From NCBI GenBank assembly GCA_042217615.1, contig JBDGSI010000011.1:1-9729 (forward strand): a stretch of 9,729 bases of DNA, read 5' to 3'. A program made the translations under genes and the position numbers. Positions 1-6,290 of this stretch are shown piece after piece (within the stretch, counting starts at the first letter, position 1; each line of letters opens with the position of its first letter). The notes below the pieces were generated by a model. The model was not told where the DNA came from and ran no database searches. It was given only the letters and a program-made list of their open reading frames with translations. Source of the stretch: JBDGSM01 sp042217615 (lineage in GTDB: Archaea; Nanohalarchaeota; Nanosalinia; Nanosalinales; Nanosalinaceae).

Positions 1-53
1 TTTTCTGCAACCTGTGTTTCAGAATCAAGGCCTTTACCTAAGGCTTCAATTGG

Positions 54-62
54 TTATAAATA
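54..62 (+). promoter_or_regulatory. TATA box of the gene 1-2 unit
   Basis: The sequence TTATAAATA is a good archaeal TATA element. Transcription would begin about 26 bp from its midpoint, near 84-85, giving a leader of roughly 18 nt that contains a GAGGT ribosome binding site before the ATG at 103. Upstream, positions 27-46 hold AAGGCCT and then AAGGCTT 13 bp later, which could be read as a small repeat, but one copy belongs to the window-wide AGGCCT series. Positions 1-26 show no recognisable feature and may be intergenic or the end of another gene. Confidence 0.7.
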
Positions 63-86
63 CAGGGAGACCTAATTTTCCGGTAC

Positions 87-91
87 GAGGT
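87..91 (+). promoter_or_regulatory. Ribosome binding site deciding the gene 1 start
   Basis: GAGGT matches the core of the archaeal anti-16S sequence GGAGGTGAT. It ends 11 nt before ATG 103, a usable spacing, but only 2 nt before the in-frame TTG at 94. This favours ATG 103 as the start. Confidence 0.6.
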
Positions 92-102
92 CTTTGAAAA
101 CT

Positions 103-876
103 ATGTCTGGAAGCGATGAGGTGAAGATTGAAGGCGGAGGAGATGATTATGAAGTAGTGCCTGTTGGACCCCTTAGAAAGCTTGAGAGACGTGTTGATGA
201 AATCCAGGAGAAGACGGAGCAGTCATCGGCAGGGGGAAATGAAGAGTTGATACACGATGTCATCGATATAATGAAATCCAACCAGAAGATCGTCAATGAC
301 ATGACTGAGTCGACTCATGAACTCAAGAACTCGGTGGAAGACCTTACACATAAGATGGATGAAGTAGTTGACAACATGAACGAGTTCATGGAGCTGTTGA
401 CAGAGGCCTCTGAAATGGATATGGAAGGAGAGGTAGTTGGCGACATGGAGCAGAGAATAGCCAATGCTATAGGAGGCGAAATGCAGAGCGTTGCTGAGGA
501 TATCAAAGAATCGAATAAGGAAGTTGTTGAGAATCTCAACAATATTAACGATAGTTTAAGGAAAGCTTATGCTTCTCAAAGCAAGGGTTCTGTATCCCAG
601 GCTCAGGGAGAAGGCCTTACACAGAGAACTCAGGGTTCGAACCGTCAGAACTCTGGTAATGGTTTGAGAGGTGGCGGTGCTGAAAGCCGGTCAAGGCAGC
701 AGGCTCAGTCTTCTCAGCGGGGCCAGTCCCGTCAGCGAGGTAATCAGGGTCAGAGATCGAGTGAGTCTAATGAGTTTAACGGCGGTGGAAATGAGTCGGT
801 TGACCAGTTGGGAGGGGGCAATGATGACAGGATGAAAAAGTTAAAGGAAAGGTTTAATCAGGACAAAGAGCAATGA
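103..876 (+). CDS. Coiled-coil protein with Gln/Arg/Ser/Gly-rich tail
   Basis: This 257-residue protein is soluble, with no signal peptide or membrane segment, and I do not recognise its family firmly. It starts acidic, followed by VVPVGPLRKLERRV (residues 18-31). A continuous heptad coiled coil runs from 49 to 99, with hydrophobic residues at 74, 78, 81, 85, 88, 92, 95 and 99. A second helical stretch with similar spacing spans about 115-152. Residues 157-240 are low-complexity, rich in Q, S, G, N and R, with nine arginines and few acids, and the end is a short charged helix around MKKLKERF. The stop overlaps the next pilin start as ATGA (873-876), so the two are probably translationally coupled. 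By position and coiled coils it could be an accessory or scaffold protein of the pilus base, loosely like archaellum FlaC-type proteins, but that is inference. An in-frame TTG at 94 is less likely as the start because GAGGT at 87-91 suits ATG 103. Confidence 0.8.
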   Translation: MSGSDEVKIEGGGDDYEVVPVGPLRKLERRVDEIQEKTEQSSAGGNEELIHDVIDIMKSNQKIVNDMTESTHELKNSVEDLTHKMDEVVDNMNEFMELLTEASEMDMEGEVVGDMEQRIANAIGGEMQSVAEDIKESNKEVVENLNNINDSLRKAYASQSKGSVSQAQGEGLTQRTQGSNRQNSGNGLRGGGAESRSRQQAQSSQRGQSRQRGNQGQRSSESNEFNGGGNESVDQLGGGNDDRMKKLKERFNQDKEQ

Positions 877-1355
877 GGAAAGGAGTTACGCCTGTAGTCG
901 CCACGATTTTTCTTCTTGCAATAGCTATTTCCTCGGTAGTAACTGCATCCGTTTTCATGAACAACAGTTTAAACCAGGTTAAAGACGATTTTACAAGCGA
1001 GCTCTCGGACCAGCAGAAAAGAGATAAATCCGAGCTCACAATAGAATACGCAGGCAAAGACAGCAGGGGTAAAATCTATATAGAGCTCAGGAACACAGGC
1101 ACAATACCTTTACCGCTTTACAGGTCAGGAAGGACAACTCTTTCCCTTTACGAGGAGGGAGTACCGGTACCTAACTCTAACTGGAGCTTTTCAGGTTCAA
1201 GCAGAGACGTGTTAAGAACTTCATCCAAAATCACTTTGGACACTAAGATCGATTTTCCTTCAGTTAGCTCTTACAAAAAGGTGGAGGTAAGAGGGCCTTA
1301 CGGCACCGACTCCCAGATACTCTGCTACAATGACGGCAGTTCACCGGCATGTTAA
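873..1355 (+). CDS. Type IV pilin-like protein, terminal cysteine (pilin 2)
   Basis: This 160-residue protein begins directly with MRKG, then VTPVVATIFLLAIA, a class III prepilin signal. Cleavage by an archaeal prepilin peptidase is expected after Gly4, and the hydrophobic helix would form the filament core. It has no Glu at position +5, like haloarchaeal pilins that begin with VSP. The globular part includes the ELRNTG motif typical of beta-sandwich domains in archaeal surface filaments, one sequon (N-W-S), and two cysteines at 151 and 160. Cys160 is the last residue. The layout matches pilins 3 and 4, which share the C-terminal cysteine pair, but this one lacks their inner pair. The start is fixed by the ATGA overlap with the upstream coiled-coil gene; no strong ribosome binding site is visible, which suits coupled translation. 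Whether it is a major or minor subunit cannot be told. Confidence 0.88.
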   Translation: MRKGVTPVVATIFLLAIAISSVVTASVFMNNSLNQVKDDFTSELSDQQKRDKSELTIEYAGKDSRGKIYIELRNTGTIPLPLYRSGRTTLSLYEEGVPVPNSNWSFSGSSRDVLRTSSKITLDTKIDFPSVSSYKKVEVRGPYGTDSQILCYNDGSSPAC

Positions 1356-1363
1356 TATTTAAA
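1356..1363 (+). promoter_or_regulatory. TATA box of pilin 3, leaderless
   Basis: TATTTAAA begins immediately after the stop codon of pilin 2. Its midpoint is 26.5 bp from the A of ATG 1386, the usual archaeal distance to the transcription start, so the transcript probably begins at the start codon. The GGAGG at 1364-1368 would then not be transcribed. Confidence 0.6.
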
Positions 1364-1385
1364 GGAGGATTAACAAACCAGAAAT

Positions 1386-1910
1386 ATGTTAATGGATAGA
1401 TTCACATCTTCGTCGAGGAAAGGTATCACACCTGTCATTGCGACAGTACTACTCCTCGGCATCACGGTAGCAATAGGTCTAACAGTCTACACACAGGCAC
1501 AAGGAATGATCCAAGGAACAGGAAGCACAAAAAAGCTTGACAAAGCCCAAAACACTCAGATAGATATTGTATCGGTGACTCGAGGAAGTAATGGGATGCA
1601 GCTTACTTTAGTGAATAAAGGGGAAAGAGCGATAAATACCAGTAAGTTCTCGGTTTACTATTCTCCTCCAACCTATGAAGACGCTGCTATAAGAAGTGCA
1701 CTCCCTTCCGCATGGAAAACTGGTACAGCTAATTGCTTTAAACCGGCCACGACCAAGATCCGGAATGTAGGGGAGCAGTGGACATGTAGCACCGGAGTCA
1801 CTTTCCCTGGAGCACTTGAAGAAGTAGGAATAAAAGTTAGGGCAAACAATTTCGGCTACTCTACTTCTTACACTTGCAGCGTCGAGACAAGCAACGCCCA
1901 GAGCTGTTAA
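1386..1910 (+). CDS. Type IV pilin-like protein with four cysteines (pilin 3)
   Basis: This 174-residue protein has a 13-residue leader ending in RKG, then ITPVIATVLLLGITVAIG, so prepilin peptidase cleavage is expected after Gly13. The globular domain has NKGERAINTSKF (containing one sequon), LPSAWK, and four cysteines at 117, 134, 164 and 174, the last being the C-terminal residue. Pilin 4 has the same motifs in the same order with almost the same cysteine spacing, so the two are paralogues, presumably from tandem duplication. Two disulphides in an extracellular beta-rich domain are likely (inference). It has its own TATA box, spaced for a leaderless message, and a T-rich terminator follows, so it appears to be transcribed alone. 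A second ATG at 1392 is possible, but the promoter distance favours 1386. The first 60 codons are rich in A/C third positions, and the rest is mixed. Confidence 0.88.
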   Translation: MLMDRFTSSSRKGITPVIATVLLLGITVAIGLTVYTQAQGMIQGTGSTKKLDKAQNTQIDIVSVTRGSNGMQLTLVNKGERAINTSKFSVYYSPPTYEDAAIRSALPSAWKTGTANCFKPATTKIRNVGEQWTCSTGVTFPGALEEVGIKVRANNFGYSTSYTCSVETSNAQSC

Positions 1911-1918
1911 CAGACCTA

Positions 1919-1946
1919 TTTCGTTTTTCCCTCTTTTTTCCTTTCT
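1919..1946 (+). terminator. T-rich archaeal terminator after pilin 3
   Basis: An almost pure pyrimidine run begins 8 nt after the pilin 3 stop. It contains T tracts of five and six, with a single G at 1923. No hairpin precedes it. Archaeal RNA polymerase terminates at such non-template-strand T tracts, so this probably ends the pilin 3 message. Confidence 0.6.
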
Positions 1947-1986
1947 AGCATTTTGAATGGTTCCATAGTTTCTATGCAGCAGGTTT

Positions 1987-1994
1987 TTTATTAA
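1987..1994 (+). promoter_or_regulatory. TATA box of pilin 4, leaderless
   Basis: TTTATTAA lies with its midpoint 26.5 bp before the A of ATG 2017, exactly the spacing seen for pilin 3. No Shine-Dalgarno sequence precedes ATG 2017, so the message is probably leaderless. An AGGCCT palindrome (1994-1999) shares one base with the element. Confidence 0.6.
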
Positions 1995-2016
1995 GGCCTG
2001 TAACTGTTTCTTTGTA

Positions 2017-2532
2017 ATGCCTGGTAGGAAAGGTGTGTCGGCGGTTATTGCTACGGTTTTACTGTTGGCTATCACTGTTGCGATGGGTTCGACTTTGATG
2101 GTTCAGACAGGTAATATTCTGGATGATAGGGATCGAGGTGAGCTTGAAGGTGTTACGGCTCCTGAACTTGAGTTTTCAAGTGTTTACTCTGCTTCAGGTT
2201 CTGATGAGATGGTTGTGGTTTTGAAGAATAAAGGTGAGGAGGCCTTGAATACTTCCGAGTTCAAACTTCTTTTCGCTACTGAGGATTTTGAAGAACCGGT
2301 TAGCAGAGGACGTCTGCCTTCAGGCTGGAAGTTGAGCGGGGAGAGCAATGACTGTTTAACCGATGCTTCTGGTTCGAATATTCTGAAGCCGGGGGAGGAT
2401 ACTACCTGTGAGACCGGGGTTCGTTTCCCTGATTCTAATGAGAAGATTTCTTTACAGGTTGAAGGCCTGAGGGTTCGGTATGAGAATGGTTATCTCTGCC
2501 GTGTCTCCGGTGTTTCTCAGGAAAGCTGCTGA
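2017..2532 (+). CDS. Type IV pilin-like protein with four cysteines (pilin 4)
   Basis: This 171-residue protein starts MPGRKG, then VSAVIATVLLLAITVAMG, a class III prepilin signal with cleavage expected after Gly6. It is a paralogue of pilin 3, sharing NKGEEALNTSEF (with one sequon), LPSGWK, a KPGEDTTCETGVRFP-like segment and a GYLC segment. Cysteines are at 113, 131, 161 and 171. The gaps of 18, 30 and 10 residues compare with 17, 30 and 10 in pilin 3, and again the last residue is Cys. The mature part is acidic. Codon use differs sharply from pilin 3: 27 of the first 30 codons end in G or T. It is probably transcribed from its own promoter just upstream. No clear terminator separates it from the following operon, though that has a promoter near 2558. 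It is a pilin subunit by family; its share in the fibre is unknown. Confidence 0.88.
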   Translation: MPGRKGVSAVIATVLLLAITVAMGSTLMVQTGNILDDRDRGELEGVTAPELEFSSVYSASGSDEMVVVLKNKGEEALNTSEFKLLFATEDFEEPVSRGRLPSGWKLSGESNDCLTDASGSNILKPGEDTTCETGVRFPDSNEKISLQVEGLRVRYENGYLCRVSGVSQESC

Positions 2533-2557
2533 GGGAAGAAGGTTAAAGGCCTTGTAG

Positions 2558-2566
2558 TTTTATATG
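2558..2566 (+). promoter_or_regulatory. TATA-like box of the main pilus operon
   Basis: TTTTATATG is a plausible archaeal TATA element. Transcription would start near 2587-2589, leaving a leader of about 15 nt before GTG 2604, with GAGG at 2590-2593 as a possible ribosome binding site. An AGGCCT palindrome lies just upstream at 2547-2552. It is the only promoter candidate I see for the seven-gene run from 2604 onward. Confidence 0.5.
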
Positions 2567-2603
2567 GCAGGGGTAAGAAGTTGTTTGTAGAGGCAGGATA
2601 TTT

Positions 2604-3248
2604 GTGAAGGGTCAGACTCAGGCGGTGACAGCGGTTTTAATTACTGGAATTGTTATGACTGGTATCGGCGGTGTCTACATGTGGGGGGTTCCTGCGTTGA
2701 ATAAGAGGGAGATGAAGCAGGATATTTCCTCTACTGAAAGCAAAGTCCACGAACTGTACTCTGCCATTGTTACTACGGCTCAGAAAGGTAAAGGTGCTTC
2801 TTCGCAGGTTACTATAGATGCTGAAAGGGTTTTCCTGAATGATACGGAGAATTATATACAGGTTGAGAAGCAGATAGGTGTTTCTTCGGGTCAGGGTTAT
2901 ACCTGGCTTCTAATTGAGGGAAGCAGTTTCCAGGGTATCTCTATTGGAGGAAATGATTATGGTTTGAAGGGAGAGGATCAGCCGGGAGTGATCGCTTTCC
3001 GTTCTGTAAGCGGACCTGACTCTTCTGAACTTATATACAGGATTGAGTTCAGAGATCTTTGCTCCAGAAGTACTGGAGAGCTCTCTAGAATTGATTTAGA
3101 AGCTGATGGAAAAGAAAGAGCAGCGGGAGAAACCACTATAAGAGTGGAGAACACTGGAAAAGTAATTGATGACCATGTGAAGACTTCGGGGGCTTGCGGA
3201 GGCCTTACTCAACGGGTTAACACTCAAGTCCAGGTTCAGTTCCAATGA
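2604..3248 (+). CDS. KGQ-type minor pilin-like protein (pilin-like 5)
   Basis: This 214-residue protein is translated from GTG. It starts MKGQTQAVTAVLI and has one hydrophobic segment to about residue 28 (ending near MWGVPAL), so it resembles a prepilin with cleavage between Gly3 and Gln4. Unlike the related proteins downstream it has no acidic residue at +5 or +6. A lysine- and glutamate-rich helix follows (about 33-50), then a beta-rich domain with cysteines at 153 and 198 that could pair, an RVENTG segment near the end, and one sequon (N-D-T). The exact family is not recognised. It is the first gene of the main operon and overlaps the next by ATGA (3245-3248). A minor pilin, tip or initiator subunit is the likely role because it is co-transcribed with the assembly motor. 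Confidence 0.82.
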   Translation: MKGQTQAVTAVLITGIVMTGIGGVYMWGVPALNKREMKQDISSTESKVHELYSAIVTTAQKGKGASSQVTIDAERVFLNDTENYIQVEKQIGVSSGQGYTWLLIEGSSFQGISIGGNDYGLKGEDQPGVIAFRSVSGPDSSELIYRIEFRDLCSRSTGELSRIDLEADGKERAAGETTIRVENTGKVIDDHVKTSGACGGLTQRVNTQVQVQFQ

Positions 3249-3718
3249 AGGGGCAGCATCTTGCTTTGGAGGCGATCGCCACCTTTGGATTGACTTTGGT
3301 GGCAACGATTGGAATAGTTTCTCTTTTCGGTACGGTGAATGATCAGATTGTGGAAAGCACTCAAGAGTATCAGGGCAGAATGGTTGCTGACCGTGTAGGA
3401 ATTGCTTTACAAGGCCTTTCTTCTCTTCACGGGGAGAAGGTTCTTTCTGGCTCTTCTCAGCAAATGTCTGCGATTACAGGTGAGGAGGTCGGTCATATCC
3501 AGCTTGATTTACCTGATTCGTTGGGAGGGAGAGATTATCGAGTGGCTTTGGAGAATCAGTCAGGTATGCAGAAGGTTACTGTGTTCTCTACTGGTTACAG
3601 TCATTCTTCGAATTTGACAGGTCTTGACAGGTATAGTGAAGTTGGTGGTGTGGCTGATGGAGGTAGCGTAATTGTTTTCAAGAACGAGTACGGATATGTT
3701 TTACGAGGTGGCAGGTAA
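3245..3718 (+). CDS. KGQ-type minor pilin-like protein (pilin-like 6)
   Basis: This 157-residue protein begins MKGQHLALEAIATFGLTLVA, with prepilin-like cleavage expected after Gly3. Glu is at mature position 6, close to the Glu5 of bacterial pilins and of archaeal Q-x-S-x-E prepilins. The GQ..LEA pattern resembles N-termini of haloarchaeal minor pilins (from memory, not searched). The remainder has an amphipathic helix and a beta-rich part containing LDLPDSLGGRDYRVAL, a segment style common in archaeal pilin-like proteins, plus sequons N-Q-S and N-L-T. It has no cysteines. It starts inside the stop of the preceding gene (ATGA) and ends 3 nt before the ATPase gene, so it is part of the same operon. 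A minor pilin or pseudopilin role is inferred from this context. Confidence 0.83.
   Translation: MKGQHLALEAIATFGLTLVATIGIVSLFGTVNDQIVESTQEYQGRMVADRVGIALQGLSSLHGEKVLSGSSQQMSAITGEEVGHIQLDLPDSLGGRDYRVALENQSGMQKVTVFSTGYSHSSNLTGLDRYSEVGGVADGGSVIVFKNEYGYVLRGGR
3705..3710 (+). promoter_or_regulatory. Ribosome binding site of the ATPase gene
   Basis: GAGGTG, inside the end of the preceding gene, matches the anti-16S core and ends 11 nt before ATG 3722. It supports that start, though the nearby in-frame ATG at 3728 cannot be excluded. Confidence 0.5.
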
Positions 3719-3721
3719 GGA

Positions 3722-5410
3722 ATGGGGATGCAGACTTTGATTTCTAGGTTGCAGCGTTTGAAGCATCCTGAAGAGTTTGAAAGCGATGAGATAGTGGAGG
3801 AGAACGGTATTGATGTCCCTGTACCTGGCAAGTTTACAGGCGAGGCTGTGGAGGAGGATGAGGATGATGAAGATGAAGACTTGATGGATGTGGATGTAAC
3901 TTATCCTTTAACGCCTACGGATCCTGATGAAGGTGAGACGGTCTATGCCTGGGCTCATATTACCTGGAGCGATGAAGAGGATGAGTTGACGTACCGTGTT
4001 ATAGAACCTGAGAAAACGGAGAGGATAGAGGATATTCTTTCAAGGATTAAACATATTCTGCAGAGAAGCTTCGATGTAGACTTCCAGGAGCTTGCCACGG
4101 AAGAAGCGCACGACTACCTGGAGGAAAAAATCGATCACATCGTTGATAAATACGATATTTCATTGAACGAGAAGGAAAGAGAGGTCATAAGATACTACTC
4201 GAAGAGGGACTTCGTAGGCCTTGGCCGGTTACAGCCTTTGATGAATGATACAGAGGTAGAGGATATCTCATGTGACGGCCTTGACATCCCGGTCTACGTT
4301 GATCACAGGAATCCGAAGTTTGGTTCTATAAAGACAAGTGTGGAGTGGCATGACCCTGAGGAGTTGAACAGTTTTGTGATGAAAATGGCTCAGCGCTGCG
4401 GAAAGTCAATTTCTGTTGCAAACCCGTTGCTTGACGGCTCGCTGCCGGACGGCTCCCGTGTACAGGCAACACTCGCCACCGATATCGCCAGGAAAGGATC
4501 TAACTTTACAATCCGACGTTTCACTGAAGACCCGTTGACACCGATTCACATGATGGACTTTGAAACTGAGAACGCCCAGATAATGAGTTACCTCTGGTTT
4601 ATGATAGAACACGAAAAATCCACGCTCGTATCAGGTACTACAGGAGCAGGAAAAACATCACAGCTGAACGCTTTATCCCTTTTCATCAAGCCAGAGAAGA
4701 AAATTGTTTCAATTGAAGACACGCCAGAGCTTAGATTACCGCATGACCACTGGGTGCCAGAGGTTGCGAGAAGCGGGTTCGGATCCTCAGCTGAAGGAGC
4801 TAGCGAAGTATCAATGGACAACCTGCTTAAGGAATCCCTCCGTCAAAGGCCTGAATATATTATCGTAGGAGAGGTTAGAGGAGAAGAGGCCTACATCCTT
4901 TTCCAGCAGATGGCTACAGGGCACACAGGCCTTTCCACTATCCACGCTGACTCGCTGAATATGCTTATGGACAGGTTGACTACGAAGCCTATTGATCTCT
5001 CACCAAGCCTTATTGAGACACTGGATGTTGTAATGCTTATCGCCAGGATCAGGAGAGGAGATACATACATCAGAAGGATTAAAGGGATTTACGAGATACG
5101 TGGCTACGATGAAAACCAGGGAATTGAAGCTAACAAGGTTTTCGGCTGGGATCCAAAAAGAGATGAGTACTACCAGGAAAATCCTTCGCTGATTTTAGAG
5201 GATATAAAAGGAGAGACGACTATGACGGAGAAAGATATTCAGAAAGAGTTGCAGAACCGTCAGCACGTCTTAAAATACATGCAGGATCAGCAAATAAAAC
5301 ATTTTGAGGATGTAGGAAGTGAAATCGCCCAGTACTACTACAGTCCTGAAAGCGTTCTGAAGAAAGTCGGGCAAACATTTAATGCGGATACAACCGATAT
5401 AAACAGTTAA
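3722..5410 (+). CDS. FlaI/GspE-2-type pilus assembly ATPase
   Basis: This 562-residue cytoplasmic hexameric-type ATPase would power pilin extrusion through the platform encoded just downstream. Motifs are complete. The N-terminal domain has an EDISCDG segment typical of archaeal FlaI-like proteins, and the sequence then runs through NPLLDGSLPDGSRVQATL and FTIRRF. Walker A is GTTGAGKT (305-312), the Asp-box region is SIEDTPE (330-336), Walker B is IIVGEVRGEEA with Glu384, and the His box has His401 and His408 (GHTGLSTIHAD). The C-terminal arginine-rich segment and final helices also fit the family. Length is in the family range. A run of ten acidic residues (44-53) in the N-terminal region is unusual and suits a salt-adapted proteome. 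The gene lies 3 nt after a minor pilin and 7 nt before the first platform gene. It is not called an archaellum motor because no FlaH or archaellin cluster is visible; a type IV pilus ATPase (PilB-like) is the best reading. Confidence 0.96.
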   Translation: MGMQTLISRLQRLKHPEEFESDEIVEENGIDVPVPGKFTGEAVEEDEDDEDEDLMDVDVTYPLTPTDPDEGETVYAWAHITWSDEEDELTYRVIEPEKTERIEDILSRIKHILQRSFDVDFQELATEEAHDYLEEKIDHIVDKYDISLNEKEREVIRYYSKRDFVGLGRLQPLMNDTEVEDISCDGLDIPVYVDHRNPKFGSIKTSVEWHDPEELNSFVMKMAQRCGKSISVANPLLDGSLPDGSRVQATLATDIARKGSNFTIRRFTEDPLTPIHMMDFETENAQIMSYLWFMIEHEKSTLVSGTTGAGKTSQLNALSLFIKPEKKIVSIEDTPELRLPHDHWVPEVARSGFGSSAEGASEVSMDNLLKESLRQRPEYIIVGEVRGEEAYILFQQMATGHTGLSTIHADSLNMLMDRLTTKPIDLSPSLIETLDVVMLIARIRRGDTYIRRIKGIYEIRGYDENQGIEANKVFGWDPKRDEYYQENPSLILEDIKGETTMTEKDIQKELQNRQHVLKYMQDQQIKHFEDVGSEIAQYYYSPESVLKKVGQTFNADTTDINS

Positions 5411-5417
5411 CCGGTTT

Positions 5418-6290
5418 ATGATAAAAAAGTACGCAGATTTCTGCTACGACCAGGTAGGGCCTTACGCCTTAGAAGTACTAGACAGCTTTGAAGGATTAAG
5501 GCCTCAGCTAAACAGGGCAGGGTTCGATGTATCGCTGCCTGAATACGTTTCAATGATGCTTTTCTCTTCCCTGCTTTCAGGAGTAGGTACAGCAGTGTTT
5601 CTAAGCTTATTGTTCATTCCTTCATCAGGTTTCTCCGGAGTGATACTAGGTATCAGTGCGGGAGTGGTTGCGGCAGGTGCAGCGCTTGTAATATTTTATC
5701 TTCTTCCTTCAATCCGGATAAGCGACAGGGCCTCAAAAATAGACGATGATCTTCCGTTCGCAGTAATGTATCTATCCACTCTAGCAGGGACAGGTACCTC
5801 AATCACTGAAATGTTCAAGAACCTGGCTGAATCAGAGGAATACGATGAAATAGCGGAGGAAGCGGAGAAAGTTCACAGAGATATTGAATCCTTCGGACTG
5901 GATGTACCGGAGGCCTTAACACGGGCAGCAGAAAGATCTCCTAGCGATGATTTAGAAGATGTAATGTGGGGGTTGAACCATACACTGACTACAGGAGGTT
6001 CGGTAAGAGATTTCCTGGATCAAAGAGCAGAATCCTTGATGAAAGACTACCAGAGAAGGGTTGACGAGTTCTCAGAGCAGCTTTCCCTCATTGTTGAAAT
6101 GTATATCATCCTCGTAATTGTAGGATCTATCATCTTCATATCCATGAGCGTTATAGTCTCAGCATTCGGAGGAATAAATCCAGAAATGGTGATAATGATA
6201 CAGGCCATATCAGTCTTCGTAGGCCTTCCATTCCTGAGCGGAGGCCTCATAATAATGATAGACGGTATCTCACCGGGAGGGATCGACTGA
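5418..6290 (+). CDS. Pilus platform membrane protein, N-terminal half (T2SSF domain)
   Basis: This 290-residue integral membrane protein has one type II secretion F (FlaJ/PilC/TadC) domain. Two membrane segments lie at about 44-68 and 73-97. A cytoplasmic domain at about 110-220 begins with DDDLPFAVMYLSTLAGTG and includes TTGGSVRDFL. Two further segments lie at about 223-250 and 259-283. The sequence corresponds to the first half of archaeal FlaJ-like platforms, which usually carry two such domains in one chain; the second half is the next gene. It would sit in the membrane and couple the ATPase to pilin polymerisation. ATG 5418 is 7 nt after the ATPase stop with no clear ribosome binding site. 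Its stop overlaps the next start by one base (TGATG, 6288-6292). Confidence 0.92.
   Translation: MIKKYADFCYDQVGPYALEVLDSFEGLRPQLNRAGFDVSLPEYVSMMLFSSLLSGVGTAVFLSLLFIPSSGFSGVILGISAGVVAAGAALVIFYLLPSIRISDRASKIDDDLPFAVMYLSTLAGTGTSITEMFKNLAESEEYDEIAEEAEKVHRDIESFGLDVPEALTRAAERSPSDDLEDVMWGLNHTLTTGGSVRDFLDQRAESLMKDYQRRVDEFSEQLSLIVEMYIILVIVGSIIFISMSVIVSAFGGINPEMVIMIQAISVFVGLPFLSGGLIIMIDGISPGGID
6275..6284 (+). promoter_or_regulatory. Ribosome binding site of platform half B
   Basis: GGGAGGGATC is close to the full anti-16S consensus GGAGGTGATC, and its GGAGG core ends 9 nt before ATG 6290. A dedicated site inside the end of half A shows that half B is separately initiated rather than read through a frameshift. 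Confidence 0.7.

Noticed and set aside
94..96. TTG as the start of the coiled-coil gene
   Set aside because: The GAGGT at 87-91 is only 2 nt away, and ATG 103 has a proper 11-nt spacing.
1364..1368. GGAGG as ribosome binding site for pilin 3
   Set aside because: It is 17 nt from ATG 1386, and the TATA box position predicts a transcript beginning at the ATG, so it would not be in the message.
1608..2075. 155-codon frame on the minus strand
   Set aside because: It lies opposite pilin 3, the terminator and the pilin 4 start, its product has no recognisable domain, and both pilins are clearly real.
3402..3617. 71-codon + strand frame inside pilin-like 6
   Set aside because: It is out of frame within a well-supported gene, with no ribosome binding site or motif.
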